Source: a virus
Strand: one strand, 5' to 3'
Virus record (IMG/VR): IMGVR_UViG_3300034072_001021
Span: 124,001-188,000 of that record
Length of the DNA: 64,000 bases
The notes beneath the pieces were generated by a model, which was given only the letters and a program-made list of their open reading frames with translations, did not search any database and was not told the origin of the DNA. Positions 35,476-43,094 of the stretch are shown here, piece after piece (the first letter of the stretch is position 1; each line of letters opens with the position of its first letter). The position numbers and the translations under genes were made by a program.

Positions 35476-36207
35476 ATGAGCATCAAGTCGAATAAGTTCA
35501 TCCGTGACGCAGCTCGTGTTCTGAAGGCAATCGAGAAAACAGAAGAAGGTTCCTTTGTGGCACTGAAGCCTCTTAAGGTGTACATTCCGGCTCGATTCCC
35601 TCAACGCGATCTGGCAGTCTTTGAAAACGAAATCACGTTTGTCGGCATCTGTGCCATCGTCCTCGATGACAAGTATTACGCCGCATCTCGAATCTGCGCT
35701 CCGCTGCGCAGTGAACCTTCTCTGGTTACCTCAGCGGTAATCGATGAAGTTGAATACATCGAGATGAGCTACGAACCCGGTGATCGGGTGATCTGTAGCA
35801 AAGACCTCGTGGTGATCGACAACCTGCTGTACCGTATCTACGATGAAATCATCGCTAAGGGACGAGTGCCGTGGTATCTGTCCTATCACGAGATCGGTAG
35901 CATCTTTGAGACCTCTCGGAAACATGCCGGCGTACGGATCGGGAAAACACCGACCGTTATGGAGATCATTGCCAGTGCGATTGCGCGGGACGAAAATGAT
36001 CTACGCCGCTACTACCGTCAGGTCGTAGAAACTTACGAAGACATTTCTCTGTCTCCGCCCACCATTATTCCGCTTCGTAACATCAGTTACGGTGCGACCA
36101 ATACCATTGCCAAAATCACGGGTTCGCGGTTCGACGAAGGTATGACCAGTGCTATCGTTAACCCTGGTGACCGTGTCGAACGGACTGAGAGAATACTTCG
36201 AACGTAA
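35476..36207 (+). CDS. Hypothetical protein, 243 aa
   Basis: The protein starts MSIKSNKFIRDAARVLKAIE and is alpha/beta. A strand-rich N-terminal half precedes helices (TVMEIIASAIARDENDLRRY). I recognise no family. It ends 10 bases before the prohead protease start, so it is in the same unit; by position it could be the counterpart of phiKZ gp176 (recalled, not checked). Confidence 0.75.
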   Translation: MSIKSNKFIRDAARVLKAIEKTEEGSFVALKPLKVYIPARFPQRDLAVFENEITFVGICAIVLDDKYYAASRICAPLRSEPSLVTSAVIDEVEYIEMSYEPGDRVICSKDLVVIDNLLYRIYDEIIAKGRVPWYLSYHEIGSIFETSRKHAGVRIGKTPTVMEIIASAIARDENDLRRYYRQVVETYEDISLSPPTIIPLRNISYGATNTIAKITGSRFDEGMTSAIVNPGDRVERTERILRT

Positions 36208-36217
36208 GGGTTCCATT

Positions 36218-37000
36218 ATGGATCAGCGAATTGTTTACCAGTGCAGCGTGCTGCAGGGTATGAACAAAGTAGGCGATCTCAAGAAGCTGGATAACGGCTA
36301 CTACGAGGTACGTCTGGGTGCTCTGGGTGCTTTCAACTCTCAGGGCTGGTTGTACAGCGAAGCCGAAGGTCGTCGACTGATCGAAGGATCGGGTGGCCTG
36401 ATGCGTCAACTCGAGACTGCTCGCCTGCGTGGCGAATGCGGCCATCCGCGTTTCCAGCCTGGCATGAGTCAGCTGGCCTGGTTCAGTCGTGTCAATGACA
36501 TCTACGAACCGAACGTCTGCTTCCACATCCGTCGTATCTACCTGGCTCCGGGTGTCGACGAGAAAGGCCGTCCCGTGACCATGGTGATCGGTGAAGTCAA
36601 GTCTTCCGGTAAGGAAAGTGCTTGGTTCGATCGTCAGCTGGAAAACCGCGACGAAGATGTCTGCTTCTCCATTCGTTCCTTCACCGAGGATCGGGTGGTC
36701 GGCGGCATCAAGACCAAGTATCTCAAGAAGATCGTGACCTGGGATACCGTCAACGAGCCTGGCATCGCCAAATCCTCCAAGTACGGCACTGCTTCGCTGG
36801 AGTCCCTTGTGGGCGATATCAGTGAAGGCGCTGAACTGGAAACGGCGTTCTACACCGACGTGCTGCGGAACGAAATGAAGTCTCTGCCGATTGGTGTCGG
36901 CGAAGGCATCGGCTTCGAACACAACAGTAACCTCATGTCGGTTATTGCCGAAATCGAACGTCCGATCCGTTCCGTGGTTCCCTCTTCCTGGAGGTGGTAA
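36218..37000 (+). CDS. Prohead maturation protease (T4 gp21/phiKZ gp175-like)
   Basis: The start is ATG at 36218 after TAAGGG; the longer frame would overlap the preceding gene. The 260-residue protein has the two segments of this serine protease family: RLRGECGHPRF with catalytic His76, and DVCFSIRSFTED with the likely nucleophile Ser151 inside the conserved F-S-x-R-x-F strand. The family cuts scaffold, internal and capsid proteins inside the prohead. Near its own C-terminus is ASLES (192-196), an S-x-E site consistent with self-cleavage that releases a ~65-residue tail. It is coupled (TAATG) to the first of two internal head protein genes. Confidence 0.88.
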   Translation: MDQRIVYQCSVLQGMNKVGDLKKLDNGYYEVRLGALGAFNSQGWLYSEAEGRRLIEGSGGLMRQLETARLRGECGHPRFQPGMSQLAWFSRVNDIYEPNVCFHIRRIYLAPGVDEKGRPVTMVIGEVKSSGKESAWFDRQLENRDEDVCFSIRSFTEDRVVGGIKTKYLKKIVTWDTVNEPGIAKSSKYGTASLESLVGDISEGAELETAFYTDVLRNEMKSLPIGVGEGIGFEHNSNLMSVIAEIERPIRSVVPSSWRW

Positions 37001-38286
37001 TGAGCAGCACCATCAGTCAAGCACTGGTGGGTGCGACCGAAGAACTGGAGTCAGAGGTATCTCTGGCTCCGGCTATTGACGTCATCCCTGAGATGGCCGA
37101 TATTGAACTCAGTCGCATTACGTTGGATTCATGCATCGAGAAAGTACTGATCTCCGACGGATCAGTGGTCGATGTGCTGGAAGCTGAGCAGACTTACAAG
37201 GAATGGCGAGCTGAACACTCGACTATTGCTACGGGTCGTGCACAGACAGGTGAGCCGCTCTTGAAAGAGATGCAGGCTACCTTGGAGATGATGAATTCTC
37301 CTTCCATGGAATCCGATGCCATCCAGATGTTTAAGCGCACGTTCAACAAAGTGTCGCTGGCACTCAAGACGTTTGGTCGTAACCTGAGCGATATCCGCAA
37401 CAAGGTGAACAACTCCAAAGGTCAGCTGGAATCGTCTCCCGCACTGATCACCTCTCCAGTGGTCTACAACTTCTTCACTCGCAGTAACAAGCCTGTGAAG
37501 CTGGCGCCGGGTTCGATTGATGACGACATCAAGTTCATCAACGAATGCGAGAACCGCTATAACGAAATCTTCAGCCTGACCACCGAGTTGGGTAAACGGT
37601 TTCGTGAGGCATGTAACAGCGATTCCAACGAAGCGATCCGTGACGCCATCGAATACTTTGAAGGTGTTATTCCGGAGCGTCAAGAGTTTGCTGGCCTGAC
37701 CAAGTTTCATCTGTTGGGTAATCGCGGCATCGACATCGACGACAAGGGCTTCCCTCACTTCACTAAGAATCCAGCACCTTGGAATCTGAAAGAGCCGGGT
37801 GGTATCCTTGGTCTGCTCGCCCGTAAGAAGATCCATGGATTTTCTGTGGGTGGCGAGCCTACGTCTGTACCGGCTATCGACGGTATCAACGGTGTAGTCG
37901 CCAAGCGTCAAGTGAAGGCCTCCCTTCAGGCGTCTGGTGGTGTGGTATCGGCTGACTCTTTTGTGAAGCTGCTGGATAAAGCCAACGTGCTCAACAGCAA
38001 AGCAATGAAGTTCGCCTCCATGGCCAACACGATGGGTGAACGCATCCAGCGTCTGTCGGCCGACATGGACGATGCATGGAACCATGTCAATACGGAAAAG
38101 AGTCTTGAGGAAAACTCTGCTCGTGTCCGTGAGCTGCGTGCTCTTCGGGTAGCTGCTCGTAAGAGTGTTGCAACCTACATGTTCATGGCCAAGTCTCTGG
38201 CGACGATGATGGAAGACCATACTTCCTTTGTCTACCGGAACGTAACCATCCTCGCCAACGAAGTCCTCAAGAAAACAGGAAAGTGA
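37000..38286 (+). CDS. Probable internal head protein with an S-x-E propeptide site
   Basis: The start is ATG at 37000, overlapping the protease stop, with CTGGAGGTG upstream (428 aa). The N-terminal ~104 residues are acidic and end in PSMES (SME at 102-104); cleavage there would leave a basic, helical mature protein of ~324 residues. This fits the propeptide arrangement of phiKZ inner-body proteins, which are packaged with the DNA. The segment YNFFTRSNKPVK and the helices around it resemble LNYITVNNKPSA in the next gene, so the two are probably distant paralogues. Confidence 0.75.
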   Translation: MSSTISQALVGATEELESEVSLAPAIDVIPEMADIELSRITLDSCIEKVLISDGSVVDVLEAEQTYKEWRAEHSTIATGRAQTGEPLLKEMQATLEMMNSPSMESDAIQMFKRTFNKVSLALKTFGRNLSDIRNKVNNSKGQLESSPALITSPVVYNFFTRSNKPVKLAPGSIDDDIKFINECENRYNEIFSLTTELGKRFREACNSDSNEAIRDAIEYFEGVIPERQEFAGLTKFHLLGNRGIDIDDKGFPHFTKNPAPWNLKEPGGILGLLARKKIHGFSVGGEPTSVPAIDGINGVVAKRQVKASLQASGGVVSADSFVKLLDKANVLNSKAMKFASMANTMGERIQRLSADMDDAWNHVNTEKSLEENSARVRELRALRVAARKSVATYMFMAKSLATMMEDHTSFVYRNVTILANEVLKKTGK

Positions 38287-38287
38287 A

Positions 38288-39709
38288 ATGAAGAACCATC
38301 TTCTGACCCAGGCACTGAAAGTATCTCAGGAAGAACTGGAAGACGTGATTCCCGCCGATCAGGCTGAAGAAGTATTCAGCGAATTGAGCGAAGCAAGCTC
38401 GCCCAACACCATCGAGCAGGTAATGGCCGACGAAAACGAAGTCGGTCAGGCTGTCGAGCAGATTGAGGCCGTGCGTGACATGGTCACTGGTGCTCAAGAA
38501 GACGACGCATCCATGGAATCTCTGAATCGTCTCGTCGATGTCATCGGCATGCGCTATGGTCAGGTCGAGACGACCTCGCTGGAAAGCCTCACCCCCGGCG
38601 AAGCCAAGCAGAATATCCTGGCCCGTCTGGATAACATCCAGACCAGTCTGGAATCTGCACTGGTTGTTTCTCAGGAATCCTGGTCTGTAAAAGATCTGTG
38701 GAATTCTGCTGGTGCGGTCGAGCGCAACACCGAACAACTGAACGCTCATCTGCAAGAGCTGCGCGGTCGTAAAGAGTGGTTCAGTGAGCATGGTCTGGTG
38801 ATCAACTCCGTGCGCGTGCTGAACTACATCACCGTGAACAACAAGCCCTCGGCCAATCTGGTTAGCGACACCAACAAGCTCACCACGGCTGTCAAGGACA
38901 TGATCGCTATCGCCGATACGGCACGTGAACTGACCGAGAAGATTGCCAAACAGGTAAGTACCGGCAGTTTCGAATCCGGTGAAGGTGTCGAGAAGGTGTT
39001 GTCATCCATCACCTCCGGCAAGAACCCAGCTGCCGCCGTTCGCCAAAAGCTCGACGGCCTGCAGCTGCTGGGCAACACACACTACACCGTGTCGATGAAA
39101 GAAACCAAATCCAGTGCTCCCGGCGAGTGGAATAAGGTGGTTTCTACCAACATGGAGCTGAATGACAAATGGCATGGCGGTGCTCGCACTAGCAAAGCCA
39201 GTCTCGGTCTGCGGATTCCGGCATGGTTGGTAGGTTATACCGCCGGCACCAAGGTGGGTGGTGTCGTGGCCAGTAGTGTTGGCATGGGTGTCGGCGGTAT
39301 TCCGCTGGTCATTGGTTATGGTCTGCTCTACGGGTATGTCGCTGCTGACGCACTCAATGCCCACAAGACTGCCAAGGACGCCAAGCACTCTCTCAAATTC
39401 GAAGAAGTTGAGAAGAGCTTCCGTGAAGTGGTCGATCTTGCCAACAAGACCTCTCAGATCCGTCGTGGTCTGCCGGGTGCGTTCAAGCGTGCTGTATCTG
39501 GTCGCGACGAAGTGGCCAAGAGCATTGGCAAGGCTGCTGGCGCTCTGGCTGGTACCGATCGTCAAAATGCCCAAGCCATCCGTGACATCTACATGAACAT
39601 GGATCGTCTGGCCTGGAAACTCTACGACGACGCGTTCCGTCTGATGCTCATGGCAATCACGAATTCTGAGGTTGTTGCTCGGAAGATGGTCAAAGCTTCC
39701 AAGAAGTAA
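38288..39709 (+). CDS. Probable internal head protein with S-x-E propeptide sites
   Basis: The 473-residue protein begins with an acidic ~100-residue leader holding two possible protease sites: ASMES (SME 75-77) and TSLES (SLE 97-99). The mature part is basic and has a Gly/Val-rich hydrophobic hairpin (AGTKVGGVVASSVGMGVGGI, then PLVIGYGLLYGYVAAD, about 318-355) that could cross or bind a membrane, perhaps when the protein is injected. The start ATG is one base after the previous stop region, with a GGAAAGTGA upstream. It is the last gene of the unit, closed by a terminator. Confidence 0.75.
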   Translation: MKNHLLTQALKVSQEELEDVIPADQAEEVFSELSEASSPNTIEQVMADENEVGQAVEQIEAVRDMVTGAQEDDASMESLNRLVDVIGMRYGQVETTSLESLTPGEAKQNILARLDNIQTSLESALVVSQESWSVKDLWNSAGAVERNTEQLNAHLQELRGRKEWFSEHGLVINSVRVLNYITVNNKPSANLVSDTNKLTTAVKDMIAIADTARELTEKIAKQVSTGSFESGEGVEKVLSSITSGKNPAAAVRQKLDGLQLLGNTHYTVSMKETKSSAPGEWNKVVSTNMELNDKWHGGARTSKASLGLRIPAWLVGYTAGTKVGGVVASSVGMGVGGIPLVIGYGLLYGYVAADALNAHKTAKDAKHSLKFEEVEKSFREVVDLANKTSQIRRGLPGAFKRAVSGRDEVAKSIGKAAGALAGTDRQNAQAIRDIYMNMDRLAWKLYDDAFRLMLMAITNSEVVARKMVKASKK

Positions 39710-39718
39710 TGCGACATA

Positions 39719-39745
39719 TACAGGGGAGCCTAAGGCTCCCCTGTA
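39719..39745 (+). terminator. Hairpin terminator
   Basis: TACAGGGGAGCC pairs with GGCTCCCCTGTA over a 3-base loop, followed by TGCCGTTTTG. It closes the head-protein unit. Confidence 0.85.
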
Positions 39746-39778
39746 TGCCGTTTTGATTCGATTCGAAATATTTTCAAC

Positions 39779-39789
39779 AATACATAGTA
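39779..39789 (+). promoter_or_regulatory. Putative phage promoter element (AATACATAGTA)
   Basis: It lies between a terminator and the two-hairpin leader of the gene at 39845. Similar to the element at 43049 (ACAATACATAATAGCG), including the CAACAATACATA-TA-GCGTTGA context seen at both. Confidence 0.4.
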
Positions 39790-39799
39790 ACGTTGAATA

Positions 39800-39841
39800 G
39801 GAAGAATGATCTTCCAATAACCAAGTGTTCTCAGGAGAACA
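39800..39841 (+). promoter_or_regulatory. Two-hairpin leader with the ribosome site in hairpin 2
   Basis: Hairpin 1 is GGAAGA-ATGA-TCTTCC (39800-39815). Hairpin 2 is TGTTCT-CAGG-AGAACA (39826-39841), which holds the Shine-Dalgarno AGGAGA. The same design appears at 59678-59716 upstream of another small membrane-protein operon. Confidence 0.5.
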
Positions 39842-39844
39842 ACC

Positions 39845-40219
39845 ATGAACAATGTACAAACTCTGAAAGCCAAGTTCCAAGCTGTAATTGCCAAGAACAT
39901 GGTGGGTCTGAAACTGGCTGACGTAACTGTCGACCGCACCAAACGCATGATGGCTCTGGCCGCGCCGTTCGCTAACGATGATCTGATCGTGCCTGAGTGC
40001 ATCGAAATGCTCATTAACCAAGTGACTGATCCGAGCTACCTGTTCAAGGATTCGGTAATCAAAGACGGCGTCGTCTATCCGGAGATCATGGATGAGTCGC
40101 TGTGCGATGAGGTGTTGCAAGGCTTCGTACAACAACTGGAATGGCTGCCGGCTGATGGCAGTGCTACCGTAGTCGCCATCACCCTGTGGTGTGGCGAAGA
40201 GATGCTGAAAAGCGCATAA
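39845..40219 (+). CDS. Hypothetical protein, 124 aa
   Basis: The protein (MNNVQTLKAKFQAVIAKN...) is soluble and helical, without known motifs. A two-hairpin leader precedes it and three tiny membrane-protein genes follow within 330 bases on the same strand. Strong ribosome sites throughout suggest an early, well-expressed operon. Function unknown. Confidence 0.8.
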   Translation: MNNVQTLKAKFQAVIAKNMVGLKLADVTVDRTKRMMALAAPFANDDLIVPECIEMLINQVTDPSYLFKDSVIKDGVVYPEIMDESLCDEVLQGFVQQLEWLPADGSATVVAITLWCGEEMLKSA

Positions 40220-40244
40220 CCCAACGTCCTGAGGAGGACACATC

Positions 40245-40370
40245 ATGAAAGAGTTTTCGTTCTTCGTACTCGGTGCCGTCATCGGCGGTCTCTGGGTGAA
40301 ACGCAGCATGGACAATGCCGCGCTCAAGAAAGAAAACGAGGCCCTCAAGGCTCGTTCTGCAACTGCTTAA
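40245..40370 (+). CDS. Small single-TM protein, 41 aa
   Basis: ATG at 40245 follows GAGGAGGA. The N-terminal membrane segment (FSFFVLGAVIGGLWV) is followed by KRS and a short charged helix (ALKKENEALKARSA). The predicted topology is N-terminus out or short-in with a positive C-terminal flank. Too small for family recognition; the clean start, stop and spacing make it a likely gene. Confidence 0.7.
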   Translation: MKEFSFFVLGAVIGGLWVKRSMDNAALKKENEALKARSATA

Positions 40371-40380
40371 GGAGATCAGC

Positions 40381-40515
40381 ATGACTGGCTTCAATCCCTG
40401 GATCGACGTGGCTATCATCGCAGCTATCTGGGTGCCGATAGCCGGTGCCCTGCTGTTCTGCGAATGGCGTAAATCCAAAACCCAAAAGGCGCTCCGCGGC
40501 GCCACCCGCGTGTAA
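40381..40515 (+). CDS. Small single-TM protein, 44 aa
   Basis: ATG at 40381 follows AAGGAG; the stop of the previous gene overlaps this site. A hydrophobic segment (WIDVAIIAAIWVPIAGALLF) precedes a basic tail (EWRKSKTQKALRGATRV). The layout is like its neighbour: one membrane helix and a positive C-terminus. Function unknown. Confidence 0.7.
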   Translation: MTGFNPWIDVAIIAAIWVPIAGALLFCEWRKSKTQKALRGATRV

Positions 40516-40547
40516 TACACAACTCAACTGCAATAGGAGCAACAAAC

Positions 40548-40796
40548 ATGTCCTTCATCGAAACCATGAAAGAAATCGGCGGTTCCATCGTGGAAGCCAT
40601 CCAGGAAAACCCCGTAGCCGCCGGCGTCGGCGCTGCTGTGGTCGCTGCTGGTGTCGGTGGTACCATCTGGTACCGTCGCCGTAAGGCTGCCAAGAACGTC
40701 GACGTCAAGGGCACCATCGCCCACCTGGAGCAAGTCGCCGCAGCCGGTAACGAAACCGTTGCCAAGGCTGTCGATGCCGCCCAAGCTTCTGCGTAA
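40548..40796 (+). CDS. Small single-TM protein, 82 aa
   Basis: ATG at 40548 follows AGGAG. An amphipathic N-terminus (MSFIETMKEIGGSIVEAIQE) precedes a Gly/Ala/Val membrane segment (AAGVGAAVVAAGVGGTIW), then YRRRK and an Ala-rich helix. The GxxxG-like spacing suggests helix-helix packing. Third of three consecutive one-TM genes, closed by a strong terminator. A holin-like or membrane-modifying role is possible but unsupported. Confidence 0.8.
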   Translation: MSFIETMKEIGGSIVEAIQENPVAAGVGAAVVAAGVGGTIWYRRRKAAKNVDVKGTIAHLEQVAAAGNETVAKAVDAAQASA

Positions 40797-40811
40797 GCAG
40801 GAGCCGGCTAG

Positions 40812-40848
40812 AGAAAGGGGCCTTCGGGCTCCTTTCTTTTTCTTTGTT
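40812..40848 (+). terminator. Intrinsic terminator with UUCG loop
   Basis: An 11-bp stem (AGAAAGGGGCC with its complement, one G-T pair) closes on TTCG and is followed by TTTTCTTTG. Confidence 0.92.
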
Positions 40849-40872
40849 TCCGTTCAATTCAACTAAAATTCA

Positions 40873-40987
40873 GATACACATTATCAACCTGCTTAACACT
40901 AGCATTGGTAAAATAAAACCATGCGAGCTATTGTTGTGCGTTAAACACGTGTTCATAAAACCGCAATACATCCTAGGAGTTACACCA
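40873..40987 (+). promoter_or_regulatory. Promoter-like elements and leader of the 159-aa gene
   Basis: GATACACATTATCAA (40873-40887) and GCAATACATCCTAG (40963-40976) resemble the recurrent ATACAT element. The second is directly followed by the ribosome site, so the first is the likelier promoter, giving a leader of ~100 bases. Nothing else is visible in this 150-base gap. Confidence 0.35.
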
Positions 40988-41467
40988 ATGTCCGAAGCAC
41001 TGGCCAAAGTCAACCAGGCTGCACAAGCCGTTGCTGCCAACATCCAAGCCGCCATCACCTTCGACGACGACGGCGCCGGCGTCCTGCCCGAGACCTTCGT
41101 GGCCGACAACCTGGCCCTGGCCTCCGGCAACGAAGAGCTGACCATCGAGCAAGTCAAGCTGGTTCAGACCACCTCCTCCAACTTCGCCGTCGGCCTGGCC
41201 CTGGGCCTGGGCAACAGCTCCCTCGAGCTGATGTCCAAGAACAAGAACCTGGACCGCACCAACGCCGCCCTCGAGTTCGGCAACGACCTGATCCGTGCCA
41301 GCGTCGATCGCGAAATGACCGTGCGTGTGCCCGGCACCAACGAAGAGAAGAAGAAGTACGGCAACACCAGCGTCAAGCTGGAAAGCGGCGCTGTCGCCAA
41401 GCGCGGCGAACTGAAGCGTGTTCTGACCCACGTGTCGGACAACTTCGCTGCTGCGTTCGCCAAGTAA
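40988..41467 (+). CDS. Hypothetical protein, 159 aa, extreme codon bias
   Basis: The true start is ATG at 40988 (MSEALAKVNQAAQAVAANIQ) behind TAGGAG; the longer frame runs through the leader. Codons are nearly all C/G-ending optimal ones (GCC, AAC, CTG, AAG), far stronger than in neighbouring genes, a mark of very high expression. The protein is Ala/Leu-rich, helical and acidic, with no membrane segment, and ends in FAAAFAK. No family is recognised. Abundance would suit a DNA-mimic, host-shut-off or structural role; none is shown. Confidence 0.85.
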   Translation: MSEALAKVNQAAQAVAANIQAAITFDDDGAGVLPETFVADNLALASGNEELTIEQVKLVQTTSSNFAVGLALGLGNSSLELMSKNKNLDRTNAALEFGNDLIRASVDREMTVRVPGTNEEKKKYGNTSVKLESGAVAKRGELKRVLTHVSDNFAAAFAK

Positions 41468-41486
41468 CTACTTCTCGGCCTGGCCA

Positions 41487-41514
41487 GATAGCCTGGGGGT
41501 GTCCCCAGGCTATC
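41487..41514 (+). terminator. Intrinsic terminator
   Basis: GATAGCCTGGGG pairs with CCCCAGGCTATC and is followed by GTCCTTTATTTTTG. Confidence 0.9.
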
Positions 41515-41529
41515 GTCCTTTATTTTTGT

Positions 41530-41548
41530 TGACGATGTCTTATCGTCA
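41530..41548 (+). promoter_or_regulatory. Leader hairpin abutting the ribosome site
   Basis: TGACGAT pairs with ATCGTCA over GTCTT, directly followed by TTAGGAG, the ribosome site of the gene at 41563. It could modulate translation or protect the 5' end. Confidence 0.4.
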
Positions 41549-41562
41549 TTAGGAGTTTACCG

Positions 41563-42063
41563 ATGGAAGACGTCATCGTGCTGGATACTCGCGAACAAGC
41601 GTTCCGTGACAAGATCGCTGTACTCGCTTCCGAATTCCTGAAGGGTGGTTACTACACGCGCTTGGTGATGACCGATGACATCATCAGCGTAAAAGATGTC
41701 CATGCTCGCGCCAAGGAGAACAAAGACGAGTTCTTCTACGGTATCGCGCTGCCTGCTGAGATGCAGGAGACGGTGGACAACTTCGTCCGTGTGGACAAGA
41801 AGGTTGTACTGGGACTGATCGAGAAAGGCGAAGAACACCTCAAGTTGGTGGGCCTGGAAGCCGAGTTCGACAAGACTCAGAAAGCTTACCTGGTGAAGAT
41901 CTCCAGCTGCGGCATGGGTTTCTACATCAGCAAGCAGGTACACACTCCTCGTCACCAGCGTCAGAAGCGTATCACTTTGAGTAAGCTCAGCGAAAAACTG
42001 AATTCGACCGAGCATACCAGTGGGCGCCGTAAGATCGTCCTCGGTCAAGACGCCGTGGTCTAA
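41563..42063 (+). CDS. Hypothetical protein, 166 aa
   Basis: ATG at 41563 follows TTAGGAG. Charged alpha/beta protein (MEDVIVLDTREQAFRDK...) with a basic C-terminus (TPRHQRQKRITLSKLSEKLN, then SGRRKIVLGQ), possibly nucleic-acid binding. One Cys-containing turn (KISSCGMGFYISK) near 128. No family recognised. It stands between two hairpins. Confidence 0.8.
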   Translation: MEDVIVLDTREQAFRDKIAVLASEFLKGGYYTRLVMTDDIISVKDVHARAKENKDEFFYGIALPAEMQETVDNFVRVDKKVVLGLIEKGEEHLKLVGLEAEFDKTQKAYLVKISSCGMGFYISKQVHTPRHQRQKRITLSKLSEKLNSTEHTSGRRKIVLGQDAVV

Positions 42064-42070
42064 GCGAAAT

Positions 42071-42100
42071 ATAGATCCCAGGGATATCCCTGGGATCTAT
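42071..42100 (+). terminator. Perfect 30-bp palindrome, hairpin
   Basis: ATAGATCCCAGGGAT is followed by its exact complement, giving a 12-13 bp stem. It starts 8 bases after one gene and ends right at the GGGGAG ribosome site of the next. It has no U-tract. Confidence 0.75.
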
Positions 42101-42111
42101 GGGGAGTGGAA

Positions 42112-42603
42112 ATGAAGCCAACAGTAATGCAAGCTGCTTTGATTGCCGGCATCGAAGTGATGCGTGAGCGTATTGAGAAAGCGGTAGCTCGCAACGAGAC
42201 ATGGATTTATACCCTTGAGAGCAATCTGATTGATGGGGTGGCTGTCGAAGACACTATTCGACTGACATTCGATAAATCTAGCTTCACGGGTTATTGGCTT
42301 TGCATAAACGCCCATTACTGTGAAGGCGGTGTCGGTCCTCTGGATTCCTTCACGCTACACATTTCGACCAAGTCATTGTTAGTGGTTCTTAACCACAGCA
42401 ATAACGTCAATGGCGTAGAGTCATTCTTCGATCCGATTGATGACGTGGCCATTGTCTTGGATGCGGTAGCTCACTTCCATGCCATGCCGGATAAACTCGA
42501 AGAAATTGTCCAGAAGGCAGAAGCGGAGAAGGCTAAGGCGATCGAGTATCAGCAGCGCCGTTCTCGTTTCACCGTCATCGACAACCCGTCTGTGGTGAAG
42601 TGA
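42112..42603 (+). CDS. Hypothetical protein, 163 aa
   Basis: The start is ATG at 42112 behind GGGGAG, not the in-frame GTG two codons earlier. The protein (MKPTVMQAALIAGIEVMRER) has a helical N-terminus, a strand-rich middle (SFTGYWLCINAHYCEGGVGP) and a C-terminal Lys/Glu helix (EEIVQKAEAEKAKAIEYQQR). No family is recognised. It is read with the next gene, 1 base away. Confidence 0.78.
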   Translation: MKPTVMQAALIAGIEVMRERIEKAVARNETWIYTLESNLIDGVAVEDTIRLTFDKSSFTGYWLCINAHYCEGGVGPLDSFTLHISTKSLLVVLNHSNNVNGVESFFDPIDDVAIVLDAVAHFHAMPDKLEEIVQKAEAEKAKAIEYQQRRSRFTVIDNPSVVK

Positions 42604-42604
42604 A

Positions 42605-43000
42605 ATGACACAGTTAATCAGTTTGCTGGAGTATATCAACGAACATGACGTTGTACTTGACTCCTGCTATAACTACATGGCTCTAGAAGCCGCTATAAGG
42701 GCCATAGAGGACGATCCGGAGTTTCCCCCGTATCATCCAACCAAGTTGACTGACATACGTCAATATGGCCATCTGGAGAGCGTTAATCGACTCCGGGAAT
42801 TGATCAGGAAAGCTGAGTTCAGTTTAGACCTGATTAACGTACCTGCTTTGGTTCAAGGCGGGTACGTGTTTAAGACCCTTTACGGTCGAGAAGCCAAACG
42901 AGGTTTCATGGATAATCGCCAGGTCATCCAGACAAGTAAGGGACGGCTCGTGTTAGACGAGTATGTGACGATTACGTATCATCCTGATCCGGGGCCTTAG
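42605..43000 (+). CDS. Hypothetical protein, 131 aa
   Basis: The ATG is one base after the upstream stop, with GTGAAGTGAA before it, so translation is coupled. Small helical protein (MTQLISLLEYINEHDVVLDS) with a Pro-rich turn (DDPEFPPYHPTKLTD). Its stop codon lies in the loop of the terminator hairpin at 42987-43010. Function unknown. Confidence 0.75.
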   Translation: MTQLISLLEYINEHDVVLDSCYNYMALEAAIRAIEDDPEFPPYHPTKLTDIRQYGHLESVNRLRELIRKAEFSLDLINVPALVQGGYVFKTLYGREAKRGFMDNRQVIQTSKGRLVLDEYVTITYHPDPGP

Positions 43001-43020
43001 GGCTCCGGATTTTATTTCTT
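42987..43020 (+). terminator. Intrinsic terminator overlapping a stop codon
   Basis: ATCCGGGGCC pairs with GGCTCCGGAT (one G-T pair) over a TTAG loop containing the TAG stop of the preceding gene; TTTATTTCTT follows. Confidence 0.9.
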
Positions 43021-43047
43021 TTTTTGTTTCGATTGGACTTAAAGACA

Positions 43048-43063
43048 ACAATACATAATAGCG
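43048..43063 (+). promoter_or_regulatory. Putative phage promoter element (ATACATAATA)
   Basis: ACAATACATAATAGCG is 32 bases upstream of the ATG at 43095 and directly after a terminator. It is closest to the element at 39779. Confidence 0.4.
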
Positions 43064-43094
43064 TTGACTTAACCAAATAGCTGAGGCGCTAATT

